This document shows positions 25,592 through 34,234 of a stretch of 64,000 bases of DNA, piece after piece. Position numbers and translations under genes: made by a program. The notes under the pieces are model-generated. The model was not told where the DNA came from. It saw only the letters and a list, made by a program, of their open reading frames with translations, and ran no database searches. The stretch is from Pseudomonadota bacterium (lineage in GTDB: Bacteria > Pseudomonadota > Alphaproteobacteria > Rhizobiales > Xanthobacteraceae): NCBI GenBank assembly GCA_023422775.1, contig JAFAGM010000059.1, forward strand, positions 62,001 through 126,000, in the 5' to 3' direction. The first letter of the stretch is position 1. Each line of letters begins with the position of its first letter.

Positions 25592-27532
25592 CTAATTCGC
25601 CTTCGCCCCGCCCGGAGCAGCCGTCTCCGGGCCGGCCGGGTGCGATCCACCACCCGTGAAGCGCTCGATGACCGAGCGCACCGCGTCGCGGGCCTTGCTG
25701 TCCTTGATCGATTCGAGCAGTTGCGCTGCGCCGGGCGAGCGGCGGATCAGGCTTTCCGGATCTGGAAACACCAGCGGGTCGTCCCACGGGCCCTGCACCA
25801 CGAAGGGCAGGTCGAAACCCTTGTCGCCGCCCGCCGCCGAGGTCAGGCTGGCTACGCCCTTCAGATCGTATTCGCGCGACGGCACCGAGGCGGTGCCGGT
25901 CAGCGTCAGGCGCGTCGTCGCGCCGTTGACGCGGATGTCTTCCACGGTGGCGATGCCGTCGTTGAATTTCACCGAAACCGTGAGATTGTCGTAGGGCGTC
26001 GAGCCCGAGCGGAAATTGCCGCCGCCGGATAACGGCCGCCGCTCCAGCCGCTTCAGCAACTGCTCGACATTGAAACCCGAGATCGCGCCGTTATGCCCGG
26101 TCAGCGTCGCGTTGCCGTCGAGCGAGGAGGCGAGCCCGAACGGGCTTGCGCCTGACGCCACCAGCGAGAGGTTGAGGTTGCCGCGGCCGGACAGCTTGCT
26201 GATGCCGAACAGTTCGCTTGCGCAAGCCTGCAGGTCGACATCGGTGAACTGGAGCTGTGCCTTGACGTCGGCCACCGCATCCGAACGTGCGATCCCGAAC
26301 GAACCCTTTGCGACGCCGCCATACACGTAGGCCTCACCCACCGAGAGCGCCAGCGCGCCGTTACGCAGGTTGGCGCCGATGGCGGTGCGGCCGAGCTTGG
26401 TCGCGCCGACGGTGACCCGTGCCGCCGACAGGCGCATGTCGAGGTCGGTGGCGGAGAGCGAGGAGAGGTCGAAAAGTTGCCGGTTCCAGTCGCGCGCGCC
26501 GCTTGCAAGCAGACGTACGGTGGAGATGTAGGGCGTGAAATCGAGGTTGCCGGCGGCCAGCGTCGCCTGCAGCGTCTGGCGGCCGTTGTTGGCAAGTGTC
26601 ATCACGCCTTCGGCGACGTTGCCGTCGAGTTCGACGTTGACATTCGTCAGTGCGATCGAGGCGCCGACGACGTTGGCGCGGGCCTTGAGCGCGAAACGGC
26701 CGAAGCCGCCGCTGCCGGGCGGTTGCTGTCCCGCCCAGCGCAGCGCGTTGCGCAGCGAGGGGCTGTCGACGGTGACGACGCCCTCCATCATCAGGCTGGT
26801 GCGGTTGGCGACCGAACCGTCGAAGGCGAGCTTGACCGGCGCCGAGACCAGTCGCGCCTTCAGGCCGGAGCGGTCGCCCGACAGCATCGCGACGAAGTCG
26901 CTGGACGAGATCGAGCCGTCGACGCGTTCTCCGCGCCAGTCGAACTGTCCGGTCGCCGCGAACGAGCGCGAGATCGACGGCCACGCCAGCGAGAGATCGA
27001 TATCGCCGAGTTGCTCGGTGATCTCGTTGGCAGCGTCCTCATATTTGAGCACGCCGTCCTGAATCCTGATTTCGGAAAACGACACCTGGTTTTCGGCACC
27101 GGGCTTCATGGCGCGCGCTATTCGCCCGACAAACGGCGTCCAGTTGCTCTCACCCTGGCTGTCCCTGACGACGTGGATCTGCGGCCGCAGCATCATGACG
27201 TCGGCGATTTCGAACCTGCGCAGCAGTAGCGGGAGCAGCCGCAAATTCGCGGTCAGCACATCGACCTGCAGCGCCGGGTCGGCGGTGCCGCCGCCCTTCA
27301 GGCCGACATTGTGAAAGGAGACGTAGCTGCCGGGGAACACCGATACGTCGATGTGGCCCGTGACCACCAGATCGAGCCCGGTCACGGCGCGAATCTGCGC
27401 CTCGACCGCCTGCCGCAGCGCATCCCGGTTCAGGAACCACGACGTGCCGATCAGACCGATCAAAGCTGCGCCGAACAATGCCGCAACCGGCATTCCCAGG
27501 CGCTTCATTCCTTGGGCCATCGTCAATGACAT
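25592..27532 (-). CDS. AsmA family protein
   Basis: Inner-membrane-anchored periplasmic protein of 646 residues in the AsmA/bridge-like lipid-transfer superfamily, linked to outer-membrane lipid homeostasis. A signal anchor lies at residues 14-32, followed by the N-terminal AsmA block (GLDLVVTGHIDVSVFPGSYV) and repeated beta-rich segments; the C-terminal AsmA_2 block includes GFNVEQLLKRLERRP and FNDGIATVEDIRVNG. Several in-frame ATGs sit within the first 14 codons, so the exact start is uncertain. It converges on the monooxygenase-esterase gene. Confidence 0.9.
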   Translation of the reverse strand: MSLTMAQGMKRLGMPVAALFGAALIGLIGTSWFLNRDALRQAVEAQIRAVTGLDLVVTGHIDVSVFPGSYVSFHNVGLKGGGTADPALQVDVLTANLRLLPLLLRRFEIADVMMLRPQIHVVRDSQGESNWTPFVGRIARAMKPGAENQVSFSEIRIQDGVLKYEDAANEITEQLGDIDLSLAWPSISRSFAATGQFDWRGERVDGSISSSDFVAMLSGDRSGLKARLVSAPVKLAFDGSVANRTSLMMEGVVTVDSPSLRNALRWAGQQPPGSGGFGRFALKARANVVGASIALTNVNVELDGNVAEGVMTLANNGRQTLQATLAAGNLDFTPYISTVRLLASGARDWNRQLFDLSSLSATDLDMRLSAARVTVGATKLGRTAIGANLRNGALALSVGEAYVYGGVAKGSFGIARSDAVADVKAQLQFTDVDLQACASELFGISKLSGRGNLNLSLVASGASPFGLASSLDGNATLTGHNGAISGFNVEQLLKRLERRPLSGGGNFRSGSTPYDNLTVSVKFNDGIATVEDIRVNGATTRLTLTGTASVPSREYDLKGVASLTSAAGGDKGFDLPFVVQGPWDDPLVFPDPESLIRRSPGAAQLLESIKDSKARDAVRSVIERFTGGGSHPAGPETAAPGGAKAN

Positions 27533-27718
27533 ATCCGGATCTGACTAAACCGAACTCGGGTCAAGCGTAACGGTCTTTTTGATTAACGGTTGGGTTGGTC
27601 AAGGCAGGTGCCGCGCCGGTACGCCTGTGCCAACCCACACAACTTGAAGGGTTTTCTTGACGCTTTCAAGGCCATAGCGGCCCCGGGGCGTGGTTCGGCG
27701 GCGGATATCCCCCCGTCA

Positions 27719-27748
27719 TTGACGCACCGCGAAGAATTCGCCTAATAA
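27719..27748 (+). promoter_or_regulatory. Sigma70-type promoter for the CoA-transferase operon
   Basis: TTGACG, an 18-base spacer and TAATAA, predicting a start near 27755 and a leader of about 45 bases before the ATG at 27800. Confidence 0.5.
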
Positions 27749-27799
27749 TTCTCGATAAAGGCGGCTTTTTCCGTCATCCCTCCATCAGGTCGTGTTTCC

Positions 27800-28507
27800 A
27801 TGAACAAGGTCTACCCCGACGCCAAATCGGCACTCGATGGCGTTCTCAAGGACGGCATGATGATCATGTCGGGCGGTTTCGGTCTGTGCGGCATTGCCGA
27901 GACGCTGTCGGATGCGATCCGCGATTCCGGCGTCAAGAATCTCACCGTTGTCTCCAACAATGCGGGCGTCGACGGCATCGGCCTATCCCGGTTGCTGGAA
28001 ACGCGGCAGATCAGGAAGATGATCTCGTCCTATGTCGGCGAGAACAAGCTGTTCGCGCAGCAATACCTCGCCGGCGAACTGGAACTCGAGTTCAATCCGC
28101 AGGGCACGCTGGCCGAGCGCATCCGCGCCGGCGGCGCCGGTATTCCGGCCTTCTACACCAAGACCGGCGTCGGCACGCTGATAGCCGAAGGCAAGGAAGT
28201 GAAGGAGTTCGACGGCGAGAAATACATCATGGAGCGCGGCCTGTTCGCCGATCTCGCCATCGTGCACGCCTGGAAGGGCGACACCGCCGGGAACCTCGTC
28301 TATCGCAAGACCGCGCGCAACTTCAATCCGATGATGGCGACCGCGGCGAAGGTCACCGTCGCCGAGGTCGAGCACCTGGTGCCGGCCGGCGAGATCGATC
28401 CGGACCACATCCATACGCCCGGCATTTTCGTCAAGCGCATCATCGAGGTCGGGACGGCCAGGAAGCGGATCGAGTTCCGCAACACCCGCCCGCGGCCCGC
28501 CGCTTAA
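27800..28507 (+). CDS. 3-oxoacid CoA-transferase subunit A
   Basis: Alpha subunit (235 residues) of a succinyl-CoA:3-ketoacid-type CoA-transferase, which moves CoA between acyl donors and a 3-oxoacid such as acetoacetate. The SGGFGLCGIAE segment near residue 24 is the family's glycine loop, and NNAGVDGIGLSRLLE follows. The next gene encodes subunit B after a 23-base gap. This fits ketone-body or polyhydroxybutyrate turnover, consistent with the phasin genes elsewhere in the window. Confidence 0.94.
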   Translation: MNKVYPDAKSALDGVLKDGMMIMSGGFGLCGIAETLSDAIRDSGVKNLTVVSNNAGVDGIGLSRLLETRQIRKMISSYVGENKLFAQQYLAGELELEFNPQGTLAERIRAGGAGIPAFYTKTGVGTLIAEGKEVKEFDGEKYIMERGLFADLAIVHAWKGDTAGNLVYRKTARNFNPMMATAAKVTVAEVEHLVPAGEIDPDHIHTPGIFVKRIIEVGTARKRIEFRNTRPRPAA

Positions 28508-28530
28508 ATCCAATTCTTCAGGAGAGCCCC

Positions 28531-29181
28531 ATGGCCTGGACCCGTGAACAGATGGCCGCTCGTGCCGCAAAGGAGTTGCGCGACGGCTATTACGTCAACC
28601 TCGGCATCGGCATTCCGACGCTGGTGTCGAACTACATCCCGGAAGGAATCGACGTCAGCCTGCAGAGCGAGAACGGCATGCTCGGCATGGGCCCGTTCCC
28701 CTATGAGGACGAGGTGGACGCCGACCTCATCAACGCCGGCAAGCAGACGGTGAGCGAACTGCCCGACACCAGCTATTTCTCCTCGGCCGATTCCTTCGGC
28801 ATGGTGCGCGGCGGCCATATCGACCTGTCGATCCTCGGCGCGATGCAGGTGGCGCAGAATGGCGACCTCGCCAACTGGATGATCCCCGGCAAGATGGTGA
28901 AGGGCATGGGCGGCGCGATGGACCTCGTCGCCGGCGTCAAGCGCGTCGTCGTGGTCATGGAGCATTCCGCCAAGGACGGCCCGAAGCTTCTGAAGCAGTG
29001 CAACCTGCCGCTGACCGGCGAAAAGGTCGTCGACATGGTGGTGACCGATCTCGCCGTCTTCACCATCGACAAGCACGGCAAGGACGGTATGGCGCTGATC
29101 GAACTCGCCGACGGCGTCACGCTGGACGAGGTGAAGGCGAAGACCGAAGCCGAGTTTCGGGTGGCGCTGAAGAACGCTTAA
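28531..29181 (+). CDS. 3-oxoacid CoA-transferase subunit B
   Basis: Beta subunit, 216 residues, carrying the catalytic Glu47 in the SENGMLGMGP motif that forms the glutamyl-CoA intermediate. GIGIPTLVSNYIPEG precedes it and GAMQVAQNGDLANWMIPG follows, both family landmarks. AGGAGAG lies upstream of the ATG. The gene ends in front of a large perfect inverted repeat. Confidence 0.95.
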   Translation: MAWTREQMAARAAKELRDGYYVNLGIGIPTLVSNYIPEGIDVSLQSENGMLGMGPFPYEDEVDADLINAGKQTVSELPDTSYFSSADSFGMVRGGHIDLSILGAMQVAQNGDLANWMIPGKMVKGMGGAMDLVAGVKRVVVVMEHSAKDGPKLLKQCNLPLTGEKVVDMVVTDLAVFTIDKHGKDGMALIELADGVTLDEVKAKTEAEFRVALKNA

Positions 29182-29203
29182 AACACCCGGAAAAATGGTT
29201 GTC

Positions 29204-29322
29204 GTCGTCCCGGCGAACGCCGGGACCCATACGCCGCGGCCTCTCGATGGAGCGTTGACGGCAGAGACTTTCTCAAGCAACAGACGACCGGGGTTATGGG
29301 TCCCGGCGTTCGCCGGGACGAC
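29204..29322. repeat. Perfect 28-bp inverted repeat pair, REP/BIME-like
   Basis: Arm 1 at 29204-29231 starts GTCGTCCCGGCGAACGCC; arm 2 at 29295-29322 is its exact reverse complement, with a 63-base spacer. Each arm itself contains the dyad CCCGGCGAACGCCGGG. It lies between convergent genes and could terminate both. Confidence 0.75.
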
Positions 29323-29342
29323 GAAAGATTTATTTCTCGGCC

Positions 29343-31001
29343 TCAAGCCGGTCCCGCCGGCACATCCGAAAACCGCGTCAGCCACGCCACCGGGCCGATG
29401 CTGGCGGCGACGATCAGCAGCGCCGCGAGCGCGCCTTCCTCGAAACTGCCGCGGCTGGCGTACTGGTAGATCGAGGTGGCCAGCGTTTCGACGTTCATCG
29501 GCCGCAGCAGCAGCGTCGCCGGCAATTCCTTCAGACAGTCCACGAACACCACGATGACGGCGCCCAGCATGGCGGGGCGCAGCAGCGGCAGATGGATCAG
29601 TCGCATGGTCGTGGACTGGCCGGCACCGGCCGCCCGCGCGCTGTCGTCGTAATCGTGCGGGATCCGCTCGAAGCCGGCCTTGATGAAGCCGGTCGGTACC
29701 GCCAGGAACCGGATCACATAGGCGATGACCACGGCAGCACCCGAGCCGATCAGGATCAGTCCCGGCAGCGAACTCCCGAGCCACCCGGCGAGCGTGTTCA
29801 CTCCGTTGTCGATGGCGAGCAGCGGCGCCAGCAGGCCGAGCGCCAGCACCAGTCCCGGCAGCGTGTAGCCGGTCTGCGCGACGTTCATCGCAGCGAAGCG
29901 CAGCGCGGTGGGACGCCAGCGCCAGGCCAGAATGGTCGCGAAACCGAGCAGCAGCGCCGTCAGCGTCGCAATGCTTGCGAACGCGACCGAGTTGAAGGCA
30001 TCGCGCCACAGCGCCATGTCGAAATTCGCAAACAGCCCGCGCTTGAAGCTCTGATGCGCGAGATACAGCAGCGGCACCAGAAATCCGAGCGCGACCGGCA
30101 GCGCGCAGGCCGCGAATGCGAAGCCGCCGCGGATGCCGGTCAGCGGGGTTCGCTGCGTCAGCCGCGGGCTTTCGGCGGAAAATTCCGTCGTGACATTGCG
30201 GCGACCGTAACGCTCGATTGCGATCAGGCCGGCAACGATGGCCAGCATGAAGCAGGAAAGCTGCGCCGCGCCGGCGAGGCTTCCGCGGTTGAGCCAGGTC
30301 GTGAACACCGACACCGTGAGCGTGCGGACGCCGAGATATTCGCTGGCGCCGATGTCGTTCAGTGTTTCCAGCGATACCAGCGCGACGCCGACCGCGAGCG
30401 CCGGCCGCGCCATCGGCAGCGAGATGCGCCAGAAGGTGGTCCAGCGGCCGGCGCCGAGTGTCTTCGCCGCCTCGGTGAACTCCGCGCTCTGGAACTGGAA
30501 CATCGTGCGCGCCGAGAGATAGACGTAAGGGTAGAGCACCAGCGCGATCACGATGATCGCGCCGGGCAGCGAGCGCAGGCTGGGAAGCATGCGTACTGCG
30601 TCCTGCAGCGGAAACCAGATCGCCAGCGTGCGATGGACCAGGCCGAGCGGCTCGAACAGGTCGACATAGACGTAGGCTGCGAGATAGGTCGGGATCGCGA
30701 GCGGCAGCGGCGCCAGCCATAGCAGCATCCGGCGGCCCGGGAATTCATGCAGCGAGATCGTCCACGCGGTGCCGGTTCCGATCGCGAGCGACAGGGTGCC
30801 GACACCGCCGAGCAGCAGCACAGTGTCGAGCAGGCTCTGCGGCAGCACGTATTGGAGCAGATGCTGCCAGAGGTCCGGGGCCGGCTGCAGCGCCAGCGCG
30901 ATGATCGAGATGACGGGTGCAGCAACCAGGATGGCTGTACCGACCGAGATGAACGCGGCGATGCGGTCCGGATGCGTGTTCGGACTCGCGCCGGCTAACA
31001 T
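29343..31001 (-). CDS. Iron(III)-type ABC transporter permease (two fused permease domains)
   Basis: Inner-membrane protein of 552 residues with two BPD_transp_1 domains and roughly 12 helices, as in FbpB/AfuB/ThiP-type permeases. Both EAA loops are visible: AAKTLGAGRWTTFWRISLP near residue 180 and SARAAGAGQSTTMRLIHLP near residue 460. It follows the iron-binding-protein gene by 90 bases with a perfect hairpin between. The partner ATPase gene is not next to it. Confidence 0.92.
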   Translation of the reverse strand: MLAGASPNTHPDRIAAFISVGTAILVAAPVISIIALALQPAPDLWQHLLQYVLPQSLLDTVLLLGGVGTLSLAIGTGTAWTISLHEFPGRRMLLWLAPLPLAIPTYLAAYVYVDLFEPLGLVHRTLAIWFPLQDAVRMLPSLRSLPGAIIVIALVLYPYVYLSARTMFQFQSAEFTEAAKTLGAGRWTTFWRISLPMARPALAVGVALVSLETLNDIGASEYLGVRTLTVSVFTTWLNRGSLAGAAQLSCFMLAIVAGLIAIERYGRRNVTTEFSAESPRLTQRTPLTGIRGGFAFAACALPVALGFLVPLLYLAHQSFKRGLFANFDMALWRDAFNSVAFASIATLTALLLGFATILAWRWRPTALRFAAMNVAQTGYTLPGLVLALGLLAPLLAIDNGVNTLAGWLGSSLPGLILIGSGAAVVIAYVIRFLAVPTGFIKAGFERIPHDYDDSARAAGAGQSTTMRLIHLPLLRPAMLGAVIVVFVDCLKELPATLLLRPMNVETLATSIYQYASRGSFEEGALAALLIVAASIGPVAWLTRFSDVPAGPA

Positions 31002-31031
31002 CGGGAAAAAGCCGAAAGACCATGCAGCATT

Positions 31032-31060
31032 ATGCCCTCTCCCGGGAAGGGAGAGGGCAT
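31032..31060 (-). terminator. Intercistronic hairpin after the iron-binding-protein gene
   Basis: Perfect 12-bp stem ATGCCCTCTCCC / GGGAGAGGGCAT with a 5-base loop and no T-run. It probably protects or partly terminates the binding-protein mRNA before the permease gene. Confidence 0.55.
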
Positions 31061-31091
31061 GTTGGTGGAATGCTTTCGTTAGTCTGCGCGA

Positions 31092-32117
31092 TCAATTATC
31101 GAACCCGACCTTGTCCACCAGCGTCGAGGCCGCCTTGCGGTTGGTGACGATCTTGGCGATCGGCGTCGGATCGGCGGTGAGCTTGCCGTAGCCCGCAATG
31201 GTCGGGTTGACGGCGACGCCGGCGCGGATCGGGTACTCATAGTTGGCGTCGGCGTAGATCTGCTGCGCCTTGTCGCCGGCGAGCCACTCGATCAGCTTGA
31301 TGGCGTTGGCCTTGTTGGGCGCGTGCTTTGCCAGGATGACGCCGGAGAGATTGACGTGGGTGCCGCCGCCCTCGAAGGTCGGCAGGATCACCTTGGTGGC
31401 TTCCGCCCACGGCTTCTTCTCGGGATCGTTGTTCATCATCAGCGCCCAGTAGTAGGTGTTGCCGATGCCGATGTCGCATTTGCCGGCCGCCACGTCGCGA
31501 GCGGCTTCGCGGTCGCCGCCGGAGGGCTTCTGCGCCAGATTGGCCTTCACGCCCTTCAGCCATTCCTCGGCCTTGGCCTCGCCGTGCCTGGCGACATAGG
31601 CCGCGAACAGGCCGTTGTTGTAGATGTGCTGGCCCGAACGGATGCAGATCTTGCCCTTCCACTTGGGATCGGCGAGTTCCTCATAGGTGATCTTGTCCTG
31701 CTTGACGCGGTCCTTCGAGGCGTAGATTACGCGGGCGCGCATCGAAATGCCGGCCCACTGGCTGTCCGGATCGCGATATTGCGCCGGCACGATCTCGTCG
31801 ATCACCACCGACTTGATCGGCTGGGTGACGCCGGCCTGCACCGCGTCGTCGAGGCGGCCGAGATCGACCGTGAGCAGCACGTCGGCGGGGCTGTTGGCGC
31901 CTTCGGCCTTCATCCGCTGCTCGAGGCCGGAACTGGCCGAGACGACGTTGACCTTGATGCCGGTATCCTTGGTGAAGGCATCGAACAGCGGCTGGACCAG
32001 CTTGGTTTCGCGGTAGGTGTAGACGTTGACTTCGCCGTTGGCCGAGGCCGTCGAGGCGACGGGCGCCGTGAGGCAAAGCACGGCCGCGGTAGCGGCGTAG
32101 GCGCGAAGATTTTTCAT
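31092..32117 (-). CDS. Iron(III) ABC transporter substrate-binding protein (FbpA/FutA type)
   Basis: Periplasmic ferric-ion receptor, 341 residues. Signal peptide residues 1-26 end at TASAN. The mature protein starts VNVYTYRETKLVQPLFDAF, with the first metal-ligand Tyr in YTYRE; SGQHIYNNG and the paired Tyr of GNTYYWALM supply further ligands seen in FbpA-type proteins. An Irr-like iron box lies about 92 bases upstream of the start. The permease gene follows. Confidence 0.93.
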   Translation of the reverse strand: MKNLRAYAATAAVLCLTAPVASTASANGEVNVYTYRETKLVQPLFDAFTKDTGIKVNVVSASSGLEQRMKAEGANSPADVLLTVDLGRLDDAVQAGVTQPIKSVVIDEIVPAQYRDPDSQWAGISMRARVIYASKDRVKQDKITYEELADPKWKGKICIRSGQHIYNNGLFAAYVARHGEAKAEEWLKGVKANLAQKPSGGDREAARDVAAGKCDIGIGNTYYWALMMNNDPEKKPWAEATKVILPTFEGGGTHVNLSGVILAKHAPNKANAIKLIEWLAGDKAQQIYADANYEYPIRAGVAVNPTIAGYGKLTADPTPIAKIVTNRKAASTLVDKVGFDN

Positions 32118-32208
32118 GAAAGCGGCTCCGGCAGGGTGGTGAAGATGCCGTTTTCAGTACCGCAGCGGCTGCCCCGCAGGGAGCGACGCTGTGTCGCGAA
32201 GATCCTGA

Positions 32209-32225
32209 TTTAGAGTAATTCCAGA
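32209..32225 (-). promoter_or_regulatory. Irr-box-like iron control element
   Basis: TTTAGAGTAATTCCAGA matches the pattern TTTAGAA-N3-TTCTAAA at 11 of 14 defined positions. Rhizobial Irr binds such elements to control iron genes. It lies upstream of the iron-binding-protein gene, which fits. Confidence 0.5.
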
Positions 32226-32248
32226 GTGTGGTGCCCGGGCGGGAAGGA

Positions 32249-33748
32249 CTAATCCTCGCTTGCCTTGAATCGTCCCAGTCCCTTCAGCACGAACGGCGCC
32301 ACCAGCGCGATCAGCGCGATGCCGAGCAGCGTCGCCGACATCGGACTTTGCAGCAGCGTCATGGGGTCGCCGAGGCTGATCGCCAGTGCGCGGCGAAGCT
32401 GGCTTTCCGCGATCGGCCCCAAGATCAGACCGACGACGACGGGCGCGATCGGAAAATCGAACCTGCGCATCAAAAACCCCAGCACGCCGAAGCCCGCCAG
32501 CATCGACAGTTCGACCACCGATGGCTTTGCTGCGATCGTGCCCATGGTCGCGAACACGAGGATGCCGGCGTAGAGCCACGGCTGCGGGATCGCGAGCAGT
32601 TTCACCCACAGGCCCACCAGCGGCAGGTTGAGCACCAGCAGCATGACGTTGGCGATGAACAGGCTGGCGATCAGGCCCCACACCAGATCGGGCCGCTCCG
32701 CAAACAGCAGCGGTCCCGGGTTCAGGCCGTATTGCTGAAAGCCCGCCAGCATCATCGCAGCGGTTGCCGATGTCGGCAGGCCGAGCGTCAGCAAGGGTAC
32801 CAGCGTGCCGGCGGCGGAGGCGTTGTTGGCGGCTTCCGGCCCCGCGACGCCTTCGATGGCGCCCTTGCCGAATTCCTCCGGATGCTTCGTCAGCCGCTTC
32901 TCGGTGGAATAGGACAGGAATGTCGGAATCTCTGCGCCGCCGGCAGGAAGCGCGCCGATCGGAAAGCCAAACATCGTGCCGCGCAGCCATGGTTTCCACG
33001 ACCGCTTCCAGTCCTCTCGCGTCATCCACAGCGAGCCGCGCACCGGTTCGAGCTTCTCCTCGGTGTGATGCCGGCGCGATGCGACGTAGAGCGCTTCGCC
33101 CAGCGCGAACAATCCGACCGCAAGCGTCGTCACCTCGACGCCGTCGAGCAGTTCGGGAATGCCGAAAGCGAGCCGGGCCTGCCCGGTGAGCTTGTCGAGG
33201 CCGATCAGGCCGAGCGTCAATCCGATGAACAGGCTGGTCAGTCCGCGGATCGGCGAATCTCCGAAGGTCGCCGACACCGTGACGAAGGCCACGCACATCA
33301 GCGCGAAGTAATCTTCAGGCCCGAAGCGCACCGCGAAATCGACCAGCCACGGCGACAAAAAAGCCAGGCCGATGGTGGCGATGGTGCCCGCGACAAACGA
33401 GCCGATCGCAGCGGTGGCGAGCGCAGGCCCACCGCGGCCGGCCTTGGCCATCTTGTTGCCCTCGAGCGCGGTCGCCATCGATGCGCTCTCGCCGGGCGTG
33501 TTGATGAGGATCGCCGTGGTCGATCCGCCATACATGCCGCCGTAATAGATTCCGGCGAACATGATCAGCGAGCCACCGGGATCGAGCTTGTAGGTGACCG
33601 GCAGCAGCAGCGCGACCGTGAGCGCGGGGCCGATGCCGGGCAGCACGCCCACGGCGGTCCCGAGAAATACGCCGATCAGCGCATAGAGCAGGTTCATCGG
33701 CTGGACAGCGACGGCCATGCCATGCGCGAGCGCGGCGAAGGTTTCCAT
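32249..33748 (-). CDS. tctA: Tripartite tricarboxylate transporter large permease TctA
   Basis: Large inner-membrane subunit (499 residues, about 11-12 helices) of a TTT-family secondary transporter for citrate-like carboxylates. GTAVGVLPGIGPALTVALLLP near residue 30 is the family signature, repeated in part later (GALPAGGAEIPTFLSYSTEK). It abuts tctB and lies downstream of tctC. Confidence 0.95.
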   Translation of the reverse strand: METFAALAHGMAVAVQPMNLLYALIGVFLGTAVGVLPGIGPALTVALLLPVTYKLDPGGSLIMFAGIYYGGMYGGSTTAILINTPGESASMATALEGNKMAKAGRGGPALATAAIGSFVAGTIATIGLAFLSPWLVDFAVRFGPEDYFALMCVAFVTVSATFGDSPIRGLTSLFIGLTLGLIGLDKLTGQARLAFGIPELLDGVEVTTLAVGLFALGEALYVASRRHHTEEKLEPVRGSLWMTREDWKRSWKPWLRGTMFGFPIGALPAGGAEIPTFLSYSTEKRLTKHPEEFGKGAIEGVAGPEAANNASAAGTLVPLLTLGLPTSATAAMMLAGFQQYGLNPGPLLFAERPDLVWGLIASLFIANVMLLVLNLPLVGLWVKLLAIPQPWLYAGILVFATMGTIAAKPSVVELSMLAGFGVLGFLMRRFDFPIAPVVVGLILGPIAESQLRRALAISLGDPMTLLQSPMSATLLGIALIALVAPFVLKGLGRFKASED

Positions 33749-34234
33749 CTACAGCAGCCTTTCCAGCGGACCCGCGGGAAGGCTCAATGTCAGGAGGCGA
33801 TCGAACGCGAGATAGATCAGCGTGGTCATGACAAGCGCGATGGCGGAATCGGCCAGGATGGCGCGTCGTCCGAAGGCAGCCGACGTGGTGACGAACAGTA
33901 CAGACGTCGCAAGGACGAAGCCGCCGCCGAGACCGATGATGGCGATCAGCAGTGCAAGCCCGGCGAGAATGAGCAGCACGGCGCGGGGATCGGCGCTCTC
34001 GCGCGGCGGCAGATTGCCGCGCAGCGCATCGATCAGGTTGCCGATCGCAAGGATGCCGAGCCCGATGGCGATGACGACCGGCATCACCTCGGGCCCCATG
34101 CCGTACATCGTGGTGGCCGGCAGTTGGCGCGAGTCCCACACCAGCACCACGGCAAGTGCGGCGAGCGCGAGCGCAATTACGACGCCGGCGCGATCGACGC
34201 GCCGCGACGTGGACCCCTGCGGCAGGTCCGTCAT
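33749..34234 (-). CDS. tctB: Tripartite tricarboxylate transporter small permease TctB
   Basis: Small membrane subunit, 161 residues with four hydrophobic segments (first near 20-37, then 53-70, 84-120, 132-150) including TMYGMGPEVMPVVIAIGLGI, the family hallmark. It overlaps tctC by four bases and its TAG directly abuts the tctA start. Confidence 0.93.
   Translation of the reverse strand: MTDLPQGSTSRRVDRAGVVIALALAALAVVLVWDSRQLPATTMYGMGPEVMPVVIAIGLGILAIGNLIDALRGNLPPRESADPRAVLLILAGLALLIAIIGLGGGFVLATSVLFVTTSAAFGRRAILADSAIALVMTTLIYLAFDRLLTLSLPAGPLERLL

Noticed and set aside
23452..25653. 733-codon frame antisense to the monooxygenase-esterase
   Set aside because: Antisense shadow; the sense strand has complete catalytic motifs for both enzyme halves.
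28504..30720. Long minus-strand frame of 738 codons across the CoA-transferase and permease genes
   Set aside because: It runs antisense to the well-supported subunit B gene and out of frame with the permease, spans a repeat and has no family motif.
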